Assembly (NCBI GenBank): GCA_037349105.1
Contig: JAYJMM010000119.1
Coordinates: 3,359,001 to 3,423,000, forward strand
Direction: 5' to 3'
Length of the DNA: 64,000 nucleotides
DNA from: Limnomonas spitsbergensis
Lineage: Eukaryota > Chlorophyta > Chlorophyceae > Chlamydomonadales
Under the pieces are notes generated by a model, which made no database searches, had not been told where the DNA came from, and worked only from the letters and a program-made list of their open reading frames with translations. The stretch's first letter is position 1. Each line of letters opens with the position of its first letter. Positions 45,563-56,800 of the stretch are shown one piece after another. The position numbers were made by a program, and so were the translations under genes.

Positions 45563-47221
45563 CCTACCAGCCCCACGTGGCCGAGCGTTCAGCAGGGCCC
45601 AGCGGGTAAATGACGTAAGACCTCTGGGCCCTGCTCAAAAAAGGTCGGCCGCGTGGGCGCCTTACTAAAGAGTTGGGAGGAAAGATGGAGAAACACAGAA
45701 GGGGGCAGGACAAAAGAAAGGAGGGAAATAAAGTGGGAAATGAAGTGAAGGGGCAAAACAAAAGGCTGGAAAAAGCAAAATACAAGGGAAGTTCCAACCT
45801 CTGAAAAACGTCAACGCCTCAACGATATCTACCAACGCATCCCACCCAAGCTTGTCACGCCACAACTGGAAGAAGCCTCTAGCACTGTTCGGAGGACCTG
45901 CCCATCCCCGCTCTCTAAGTTGATCCCGCACGCTGGGGCACTGAAAACAAGCATGCAGCGCGTCCTCCACATGGTCGCGGTCTCCCCTAGCCCAACATCG
46001 CTGGCAGCACTGTCTGTCATGCTGCTGACCACTGCACCGTAGCGTCAGCCGTGCTGACGGCGTCGGGCCGCAGCCTTAAGTTCGTGCGCACGCAAGCACA
46101 TTCCTTTCGGCTGTTGCGGCCCCTGGCCTGCACCTGCCGTAGACTGAAACCAAGTGCACTAGGCGGCCGCAGACCTGTGTTCAGTGGCAGGATCTCTGGG
46201 GTCCCCTCTGCCAGCTGCATCTAGCTGCGCCCGCTCGTATGCTGCATCAAATAGCGCTAGCACCTCTCTGACAGGCAGCGGCTGTAGGTCAGTTGCTGTC
46301 TGACGCAGTTTGGGATCGGCTGATCCCAGCTCCAGCTCCAGCAAGGCACCTAGCAAATCATTGCACCAATTGCGCCCTCCAGTGCCCTGCCTGACAGCGA
46401 ACTGCATGTCGGCCGCCATGGCTGCCGTCATGAGTGGGCTGTCTTGTTGTGCTGCTGGTGCGACCGCTGCGTTGTTGATGCGAAGTACATGCTGCCACCA
46501 ACTTCGCTGTAACGGCTGGAACTGCTCCCTCATGACCCCCCAACTGGCAGCGGACGGAGGTAGCCCTACAGCCTGACACAGATGCTGGAGGAAGCTGGAC
46601 TGCATTCTGCTCTTGAGGCAATGCCGCGGCCTAAGGTGATCGGTGGCCAACACCACATCACCGTAGTTGGCCGCAGGCGCTGCATAGATAAACGCCAACC
46701 GGGTGCGTGTAGGCAGATGATGCCTGAGGTTCACCTTGGCGGCCATGCGGCGGACACGGTGCAAGGCGGTAGCGAAAGGCACCTCTCTACCTTGCATGGA
46801 CTTCTTAATGCTGCCGCTCTCGTGCTGAATGATGCCCAAGAACTTGAAATCCTGGACAGGCTTCAGCACTATCTTATCGGGGCCATACATGCAAGGATGG
46901 GCTGATTGCCAGCGCTGCGCAGCTAAGCGGCTGCCAAACTCCAATATCTGTCTTGTTACGGTTGACTTGGAGCTGCTTGACCGCCGCATACTCATGCATG
47001 GCATCTAGCATGCGCTGCATACCTACCGGGCTGCTGGCTAGCAGGGTGAGATCATCCGCATATAAGAGGCACCTGAGTCGTCGCCCTGCCCCCAGTATAA
47101 CGCCCTCTGCATGGCACTGGGCTGCGATCATGCCCGGCAGGTCCCCGTTGTGGAGGCTGAAGAGCACTAGAGCAGAGCTCGGAGGGGAGCCCTGCTTCTT
47201 GATGTCTCTGGTGCAAGGCAT
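45563..47221 (-). mobile_element. LINE (non-LTR retrotransposon), 5'-truncated copy D
   Basis: The longest LINE copy here. The minus strand starts in the palm of the reverse transcriptase and keeps the catalytic box LLYADDLTLLA (about 47046-47070). It continues with QDFKFLGIIQHESGSIKKSM, RTRLAFIYAAPAANYGDVV and a thumb/connection region of about 280 open codons (46159-47004). It ends with a Cys/His cluster (CCQRCWARGDRDHVEDALHA) and the C-terminal LGWDALVDIVEA. Endonuclease and most of the polymerase are missing, and frame breaks occur at about 46.0 and 46.9 kb, so it is inactive. The T/C-rich 3' UTR and GGCGCCCACGCGGCC tail follow at 45600-45790. Confidence 0.9.
45570..45662. repeat. Tail-to-tail LINE ends forming an imperfect palindrome
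   Basis: The minus-strand tail of copy D (reaching about 45612) meets a plus-strand version of the same tail (CACGTGGCCGAGCGTTCAGC, then AGGGCCCAGCGGGTAAATGA, from about 45572). The two GGGCCCAG blocks can pair across a short centre. Confidence 0.75.
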
Positions 47222-50198
47222 ACTTTCATGGGACCAAAAGAAGTCAGCAATTACCGGTACCGTATATCAATCTTCCACGCACGGTATGGTACTTTATTAG
47301 TGTTGGAAGGATTGTTTGCATGCTCCAGTTTCCCGATAATGAAGTGGGACGACCTTTGTGACAGAGCGTCGATTGCCATGCATCGACTATGTCATCTAGA
47401 CACACCAGACATTGAAGCAGGCGTAAGTGGTGCCATAGTGTAAACGAAACAGGAATGCACGCTCACATACATATCAACAGTCTTTCATGTCGGCACTTCA
47501 GTTTGTCCTAATTGAGGCTGATTGCATTAAGATGGGTGCCAGAATTCATTGTGTGCACACCACAGCCTGCCTCAAAAGGCTTGGCTGGACTGTAAAAACA
47601 GGTGATACACAAACATGGTCACACCAACTGTCATTTATGGATCAGCAACAGCCAAGCACACGAGCAGTGCCTGACATACGCAGCCCACACAACACTAGCA
47701 CAGCAGCACACACACCGCCAAGGCGCCAACACAACAACAACTCAACAGCCCAAGCCGGACTACCGGTATGCCAAAGACAGTAGGGCCATCGCATACACAG
47801 CAACTGACATATGTACCAGGTGAAGAATTCTGGGTTCAGACTCTACAGAGACCATACAGACATGTTCATTGCCACATGCACAGCCTGGATGCACGGCCAT
47901 GCACGAGTCACAAGTTGTCGGGGCATGTCGGGGCTAAGCGCTGCGCCTAGTAAATGACTGCGCAAGTACAGGAAACAAATAAAGCAAGTATCAAAGACAC
48001 CCTTTCACCTAGAAAAGTGCTGTGACTTCAGGAATATGACAGATTCCTGATCACCGCTATTGAGACTCGAATTCCCAGCTGTAAACCTGGGAATCAGTCG
48101 ATGTATTTAAGATAAGTATCCCCTAGACTACTTACCTGACTATTCTCTACTGTTGACAGTGTCAGGATTGCCTGATGGGTCGACCCTTCCGAAGGTGACT
48201 GTAGCAGCAGTCGAAGATCTAGTACACTGATGACAGGGTACGATGATCTTCAGTGGGAAGTCGCTTGTAGGCGATCCTCAGATGGGGGGACTCGTTTGAT
48301 GATCTATCTAGAGTCGACTTGGAGCCTCTGGACTGGCTGTTGATGAAGAGTTGATGAAGTTGGTGGTGGTTAACCAGCTGGAAGGCTGGAGAATGCCTGA
48401 TAAAGGCCGAAATATCAAGAGTAGACCTTCAAGGCTAAGCAGTGTTTGTGCTTGCTTAGATTGAAAGGGGTCGAACATTGTTAGTGCTTGTTCTGTTTGG
48501 TGGTTCGATACTCGAACAGTGTTTGTGCTTGCTGAAGTTAAGTGAGTAGTGTTTGTGCTTGCTCGATGAGGAGTGACTATGCAACTTCAGATTAAAGGGT
48601 GATTACGAAATCAGGGCTTCAAGTAAGAAAGAAAAAGTGGCTGCAGGAAACCAAGCAGCCACTAAGAAGGGGGCTAAAGTGTGAAATACACACTTCTCTG
48701 ACATCCAGAGAAATCACAAAAGTGTAACTGCAACAGCAGTTCCGTAAACAGAGTTCAACGGTAGGAATCCTTAAACAAGGAACTGATAATTCAGTAATAC
48801 GCGCGGTGCGCTTCATCGATCATCATGACAGGCATACACGTCACTAGGGGGCTGCGTCAAAGGCACAGCTTTCACAGATCCTAGCATTTCCGGGGGGTGT
48901 GAATGTGTGATGGCTGATCCCGGTGTACTGACGGTGTACGTACTGATCCGGGTTCACCATTCACACATTCCAGTTTCGGGGCCCAGTGGACTGCACTGAC
49001 TGTCTGACACGGATGCAAAATCCAAGATCCATCCTCCGCGGGTCTTCTCGACCCCCTGCTCTCGACGAACACGTTTCAAATATTTATTTTTGCAAGGTAG
49101 AATTTCTGGAGTTTGAATTGTCGTCTTGACGAGACATCGCTTGCTGGGGCAATTTCGATCGGTAGTTGAATGGTACTTGCGCTAACGCCTCCCACTGCTG
49201 CGCGGATGGAGCCAACTTGCTGAAATGGCTCAAAGATCTCCATTGACAGAGGTGGCGGAGAGCCAGCGGTACTACGGAGTCACATGGTGAGTGTTGTGTC
49301 CGAGGAGAAGCTTTGGGGGGGACGGCATTCGGCATGGACGGCATTGGCATGGACCTTGTGCATACACCATGCGTGCTGAGGTCATACAAAACTCATGTGA
49401 TTGGCAGATTATGGAGTTTCTAGATCACGCCCCCTCCCTTGCTCACCAGCGTCATTTTTAGTCTCCTGTCTCCTGGCGCATTAGAGCTTCATGTCCTGGC
49501 ATGCAGCAGAGTAGTCATGGTGGTGCAAAGTTTTTTGGGGGGGGCCGCTGGCTGATGGACGGTTATGTTTCGGACACTGTATGGCCAGTGGTGGACGCCT
49601 GGCAGCCACCTAGACATAGTCTGGGGCGTACTACAAAAGCTATGACGCATGCATGCCCCAATGGAGCCCCAGGCTCAGTTTCCGTTTTGCCAAGTTTCAG
49701 TGTGTGCCTGCACTCTCCTACCATCTAAACCAAGACTTGTGCTTGCAAGTGTACCCGTTCAGCCAGTAAAGGAATATTTTACGAAACTCTGGACTGGAGC
49801 AGGGAAATGGCCGATGATCGGTTGGCGTGCATGGTCAGGCATGCTCGAGCCTGCTTGCATGCCTGAGTCCGCCAAAATCAGTCAAAAAACTCTAATCTGA
49901 TCTGCATTCAAAATATCTTCCCTTGTCTATCATTCAACCCTGCCATTTGTGCACAATTAGTAAGTGCATTAGAATATTAGACCCCTGTACACTGGGTCTT
50001 GCGTCTGCTGCTGCATATGAGAGTACTGACATGCACCCCTTACATGCTTGCTGGTTGCCACCCTCATATCAGAGCATCACATCCCAGTTGATCTTCTCTG
50101 TCAACTGCTGCACTTCTACCTGGCATTCATGACATGGAGTGGCCTCTGTCTCTCATACTCTCCTTGCATTGCAACAATTTTCCACTGATAGAGGCGCG
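47222..50198. other. Intergenic region, no gene recognised
   Basis: Between the LINE and the lipase gene I find no exon chain. 48440-48565 has four spaced copies of an AGTGTTTGTGCTTGCT motif about 30-45 bp apart. 47640-47760 is CA-rich. Confidence 0.5.
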
Positions 50199-50204
50199 AG
50201 GAAT

Positions 50205-50382
50205 ATTATCTTGAGGGATAATATGCTGAGGGATAATATCTTGAGGGATAATATGCTGAGGGATAATATCTTGAGGGATAATATCTTGAGGGATAATATG
50301 CTGAGGGATAATATCTTGAGGGATAATATCTTGAGGAATAATATCTTGAGGGATAATATGCTGAGGGATAATATCTTGATGA
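50205..50382. repeat. 15-bp minisatellite
   Basis: About eleven tandem copies of GGATAATATCTTGAG or its GCTGAG variant, the two types interspersed. The length is a multiple of three, so both strands show spurious repetitive ORFs. Confidence 0.95.
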
Positions 50383-50818
50383 GTTGATGCCACCAGCAGT
50401 ATGCACAATTACACCTGCCCTCCACTCCTCACATCCCTACCCCCACATCATATATTCACAAGGTCACATGTACCTCCGCTCATCACTTGAATCACACCTA
50501 GGCACACCCTAACTGGTGTGACATGGCGAGGTGCTCTCCTCTCATCACAGCCCTCCCACCACCTACCTAGTACCTCCTACCTGATGTGAAATTCTCCTCC
50601 CTGCTACTGTTAAATCGGCCCACGTGGAGTAATGATCATGGAGTGGGGTGACCCACATGGAGTAATAATCACCGGGGTAGTGTGCAATGTGCTGCTGGAG
50701 CACTCTCACCCTCCCATCCCACTAAGTAGTAACCACTTCCTTGCTGGTGTGAAGGGGTCCGCCCCTGCTGCCGTTTGATTGGCCCACATGGAGTGATGGT
50801 CATGGGGGCAGTGTGCAG

Positions 50819-53800
50819 CTGGATCGCCCGCCCTCCATTGATGGGGAGCATGGCTGGTTCGTGGTGCGACTGGCCAGCACGGACGGGGATGGCTGGCTGT
50901 ATGGAACGGCCTTTGACAAGCTGCAGGTGACAAAGGGGGAAAGGGGGGTGGGCGGGGGGGGGGGGGAGTGCTAAAAAGCTACTGAGGGGTGGCAGATGAG
51001 GATGGCTGGCTTTATGGAGCGGCCTTCAACTATCTGCAGATGACAAGGGTAAAAAGGGGGGGCAGGGGTTGGGGGGGTAGGGGGTATGGGAGAGTAGTGC
51101 TGGACAGCGACTGAGGGTGGGGGTGGAATGGGAGGAGGGGGGGTAGCAGTGTGGGATGGAAAGAGGATGCCTGGCAGCTCATGAGGGGCTTCGGAAATTG
51201 TGGGTTCTTGGATAGGTGGGAAAGGAGCAGCACTGACTTATTTGTAGCAGCCCCCCCCCTTTTCCTTGCTGACTCATTCTTACTGGGCCGCATCTACAAG
51301 GCGACTCATTCTTTCCCGTCTTCACGTCTGCACCTGCTGGCGCGTGCATGAATTCCTGCCTGGACCTTTGAGTTACTTCCAAGACGGGGTCGCTGAGATC
51401 TGACTCGAGTCTCATTCGCTTGGGCCTCTCAAATTGTGTTTGCCCTGTGAACCATGGGGGGCGTGTTGCTGCTGGGAAAGATCGGCATCGTTCTGTGCAA
51501 ACACGTCTCATTACAGTATGCTTTCAATTTTGGGAGTAGTATTAGCTGTTTGTCGACGCAGGGCCTTTTTGCGCCTTCTGGAATTTTGGCACCCCGTTGA
51601 CCACGCACATGCACAACCTGCTTATTGCAACCTACGATGCTGATGTATTGGTGTCGATTCCTGAAATCTAATCGAATACCAATATGTGATGTATGCCCCC
51701 CCCCCTAGTTCCCCGTTGCACTGCCAGTGTATCTGGTACATGAAACGGCCCTCCTCCCCCTTTCACTACCAGCATTACCCTTTTTGTGAAACATCCCCTC
51801 CCCCACAACCCCTATTCACTTTTAGTGTGACTTAGTACTTAAACTATCCCCTCCTCCCCCTTCAGCTGTCCGTGTGACCTGCTTGTGAAGCATCCCCTCC
51901 TCCTTTCCCCCCTCGTTGCCCCTGCAGTGTGCTCGACCTGGTGGTCGCGCCTCCAGGCGTGGTAGCGACCATGTCCGGAGCCGGGTGTGGCGCAAGCTGC
52001 AAAGTGTGGAGGAGCTGGTGGGTGGGCAGGGCCGGATAAATAGGGTTCGTTGTTAAGGAGTAGGCAGGCAGTTCGGCTTCGGCTCGAGTATAATTCCAAG
52101 GTCCATAACTGCCCTGGTTCATACTTCCTGGCACCTACTGGCTAGCTCCCCCCTGTGCTTCCATGTCTGGCGCTGGGGAGGGAATCGTGTCAAGGTCTCC
52201 AGCAGGCGCCTCACAAAGTGGGCGTTTCCGCTCCTTGTCTGCCTCCCCACCAATGTGCTGATTGCCCATCCGGCTGCTGCGTCCCCCTCCAGGCACATCA
52301 CGAAGCACCCTCCGCGGCACCTGGTCGGCCCGTCGGCGGAGGCAGCACCCACCCGCCCGCCTACAATGCAGCGTCCCCACCAGGCAACGAGCGTCCCCGC
52401 GACAGCGGCAGCGGACAGCCCTCTCCCTCGCTGACCCCTCTTGGCCAGGCGATTGCAGGTGGGCGAGGAGGTGCCTCCTCCTCCACGGCCGGGTTTGCGC
52501 CTTCCGAGAGTACGCCAGCTAGGCCTCCGGGGCCCGCTCTGGGGCGCTGGGGCTCCCCGCCCTCAAGCGCACAGCGGCCGACCTTGTCCGAGGTAAGGTG
52601 GTCCTCAGGGCAGGCGGAGCGGATGGGACGAGGAGGGGACTTCGATATTTAGTGGGGGAGGCAGGGGCGAGATGGTCCTCAAGGGCGGCAGAGTGGGAGA
52701 GAAAGGGAGAGGGAGTGGACATGAAGGCGGGGAGGGAGAGGGGAGACGGTCCTCTGGGAGGGGGGAGGTAGACATCAAAGGGGTGAGGGGAGGAGGGAGA
52801 GGGTTCTTAAGAGGGGGCGGAGCAGAAGGAATAAGTGGGGGGCGGGGAGGTAGATATTAAGGTGTGAAAGGGGATGGGGGAGGCGTTTCTCAATGATGGG
52901 GCGGAGGGATCTCATGCAAGAGAGAGGGGGCGACACTGCATATCATCTCCCCCCTTCCCTTTGAGGACCATCTCCCCCCTCCCCCCCCCCTCCCTTCCCA
53001 CCTTTTGCGGAGAGGACAGGCGGATATATGGTATCCCTAATTAGAGTTGCTCATCTTAAGTTATAAGGGATACCTGCTAATCTCGCACCCCGCGGGGCTC
53101 ACCTTCCGTTGTCGCAGTCCGAGACGAACTTGCACCCTGTCATGGCCTCATCTCCCCCCCCCCCCGATAGGTCAGCGGCAATCAGATTCTGTCCGCTCTG
53201 ACCAGCACTATGGCGGCCAAGCAGCAACCCAAGGTGTCCATGACACAGCTGTGGAGCGCATTGATGGAGCTCTGGAACGAGTCGGCACGCAGACATGGGA
53301 TACTTAAGGTGAGGAGAGGGGCAGAGGAGGGGGCAGGCGGGGAGCAAGGGGGGGGGGGGGGGAGCAGGGTAAGGGGCAGGGAGGGGAGAGACAGGGGAGG
53401 GGAGGGGCAGAGGAGGGGGCAAGGGGGGGGGGGGGGGGGGCAGCAAGTGAGGGGCAGGGTGGGGAGAGACATGGGAGGGGATGGGCAGAGGAGGGGGCAA
53501 GGGGGGGGGGGGGGCAGCAAGTGAGGGGCAGGGTGGGGAGAGACATGGGAAGGGATGGGCAGAGGAGGAGCATGACATGCTTTTTTGGAATCGAGGTATG
53601 CCCTGTAGACTGTCTTATCCCTGGAAGCTGCCTCGAAGCTGCCCTGCCCCTTCTGTTGTCAGGTGATTCCCCTGGACCCAGTGGGTCTCCTGCTGGCTGT
53701 ACGGCAGCATCAGAAGTACGCCATCGATGTGCGACGGTCCCAGTTGGCGCGTGGTAGGGCGGTGGTGTCCGTCCCGTTGCTTGAGGCGGAGCAAGGGCTG

Positions 53801-56800
53801 GAGCTGGGGGGCAGCAAGCAGGTTGCGGGGGGCGGAGAGGGAGGTGCGGGGCGTGGCTCGGCCCACGCGTCTGCTTTGGTGTCAGGGACTGAGGCGCGAG
53901 CAGAGGAGCCGTTGCGGGGGCATGCGAGCGGGCTGTCGCATCTTGCTTTGTCCGCAGCAGCTACGATAGAGGCGGGGGCGGGGGCTCGTTCGGCCGAGCC
54001 GGAAGACGTATCTCCTCGGGCTGGTGCAGGTGGGGGTAGAGGGAGGAAGCGTGGTCTGGCCTATGGGCCGCTTGCGTCCCTTCTGGATGTGGGGGGAGCA
54101 GCGGCGTGGCTGCAGGGCGGCTGGCACCCAGCGGCTCCCTCTTCCCTGTGTCCGGGAAAAGCCGAGGGAGGGGGCATCGCCGAGCAGCCGCCGCCGCAGC
54201 AGAAACAAAAGAGGTTGCTGCTGGTGCCTGGCATCGGGGAGCTGGTTTCGGATCCGTCGGCGCTGGTCTCGGAGCTGTTGGCTGCGACGAACTACTCCCG
54301 TGCCGCCTACGGCTATGCGCTGGCTGCTGGACATATGGCAAGCATAACCAGGTGGGCCATGAGGGTGCGTGTTAGGCCAGCACGACACTGGGGTGGTGGG
54401 TTGTGAGTGAAGGGTTAAGAGTGTAGGTGTAAGAGTTAAGGTTAAGAGTTAGGTGTAACAGTGAAGGTTTAAGAGTGTAAGTGTAACAGTGAAGGGTTAA
54501 GAGTGTAGGTGTAACAGTGAAGGGTTAAGAGTGTAGGTGTAACAGTCAAGGTTTAAGAGTGTAGGTGTAACAGTGAAGGGTTAAGAGTGTAGGTGTAACA
54601 GTCAAGGTTTAAGAGTGTAGGTGTAACAGTGAAGGGTTAAGAGTGTAGGTGTAACAGTCAAGGTTTAAGAGTGTAGGTGTAACAGTGAAGGGTTAAGAGT
54701 GTAGGTGTAACAGTGAAGGGTTAAGAGTGTAGGTGTAAGAGTGAAGGGTTAAAGCCGAGAGTGTGCCTGGCACGGTGATGGGGAACCTGCTCACATGGCT
54801 GAACCCCAAGAGGGTTTGTGGAACTTGAGACGAGGATCGGCTCACACGGCAGGACTGCGGGCTTGCCAGCCTCCATGAGCCTTGCATTTCGGGTTCCAGG
54901 GTTCACATTTCGCCCGTATTACATCTTGAGCCCCAGGTTTTAGGGGTACGGTATTGGTACGGTTTAGGGTTCACATTCCGCCTGTATTACATCTTGAGCC
55001 CCAGGTTTTAGGGGTACGGTATTGGTACGGTTTAGGGTTCACATTCCGCCCGTGTTACGTCTTGGACCCTAGGGTTTAGGGGTACGGTATTGGTACGGTT
55101 TAGGGTTCACATTCCGCCTGTATTACGTCTTGGACCCTAGGGTTTAGGGGTATGGTATTGGTACGGTTTAGGGTTCACATTCCGCCTGTATTACGTCTTG
55201 GACCCTAGGGTTTAGGGGTACGGTCTTGGTCCGGTTTAGGGTTCACATTCCGCCCGTATTACGTCTTGAGCCACTCGGCCCCTCCGGTCTCCCTGGGTGA
55301 TGCGCAGCCTGTTTAAGATGGTGTCATCCTCCGCTTTCTTCGACCCGGTCAGTGGCGCATCTGTTGAGGCCAACAACGAAGCCATCGGCATGCTCACGGG
55401 AATACCCAAGGTGGGCTGGGACAGGAAGGGTGCAGCAGTTGACGGTTTGGGTGGGGGGAAATAGCACATAAAACAACATTTTGGTCGGGCAAACTGGACA
55501 GATATCATCCAATTCTTGGTGGGGCCGTCCGGACCACTGTCAGCACTATTTGGTGGGGCAAACTGGACAGATATCATCCAATTATGGGTGGGGCCAACTG
55601 GACCAATGTCAGCACTGCTTGGTTGGGCGCCCACCCTGGTGAGCATGCTACTGCCTACTTGTGCGCATTTCAGAGGTTCGCCTTCCGGATATAATCTGCT
55701 GTTAGGCCACCTCGGCAGGGGTTGTGATGGGACGTCAACACGTCCCCAATCTTCAACAAATATTGGGAATGATTATGCCCGGGAGGCGAGGATCTTTGGT
55801 CGAGCCTACCACTCGTGGCTACCTGGACGCAATTTGGATGGTCCATCTGACAAGATGTGTGACTGGGGTTGGGGGGATCCCCCTCTAGCCCAGTTCTTGG
55901 GCTGGTGAAGCACATGCACGAAAGGTAGGTACGTGTGTGTCGTTGAGCCACGTCAACAGATGGCTCAACTCGTGATTGACACTTTGAATGAGTACACGAC
56001 AGCTGTGTTCTCCACTATATCTCTTATAACTCCTGTCTCTGACACTGCCTTCTTCTACACTGCCTTTCCTACCCAGGTCATCTTCCTACCCAGCCTTCAC
56101 CACTGCGTCACCATGCCCAGGACGTCTGCCTGAACCATTGCCTGTCTTATTGTAACACCTGCTCCTAACACTGCCTCTTTCTATTCTGTCTTTCCTGCAA
56201 CATCTGCCTTCACACCACTTCCTCTCTCTTCATACTCCTGCCCACTGCTGCCTCTGGCTGTCTTTTTCGCCTCATTCCTGTTTCTTCCAACTCCTGCCCA
56301 CCCCCGTCTCTTTCTGTCGTTTTCGTTTGTGTCCTGCCTCATGCCTGACAGGAGGACATCTTGAAGGCCGAATGGCGCAACACCGTGTTCAAGCCCTGCC
56401 ACTACCTTGCAGTGGATCGTCAGCGCAGGTGAGACCTTCACACTCATGACCTAGCGGCCTGCAGCTGATGTTTGTACTGCATGTAAGGTGTTGGTGTTGA
56501 GGCCTTGCCATCACCTAGCAGTGGATCAGCCGCGCAGGTGAGACCTTCACACTCATGACCTAGCGGCCTGCAGCTGATGTTTGTACTGCATGCAAGGTGT
56601 TGGTGTTCAGGCCTTGCCATCACCTAGCAGTGGATCAGCCGCGCAGGTGAGACCTGGTCAAGCACTGGTGACCTAGAGGCCTGCAGCTGATGTTTGCACT
56701 GCATGCAAGGTGTTGGTGTTCAGGCCTTCCCATTACCTAGCAGTGGATCAGCCGCGCAGGTGAGGCCTTGGCACACACGACCTGATGGCCTGCAGCCGAT

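Noticed and set aside
50139..50425. Repetitive ORFs on both strands (DNILRDNML, ILSLKILS)
   Set aside because: They are translations of the 15-bp minisatellite. Both strands and several frames are open only because the unit is a multiple of three.
53099..53578. Pro/Leu-rich minus-strand ORFs
   Set aside because: Antisense of the G-rich minisatellite in lipase intron 4.
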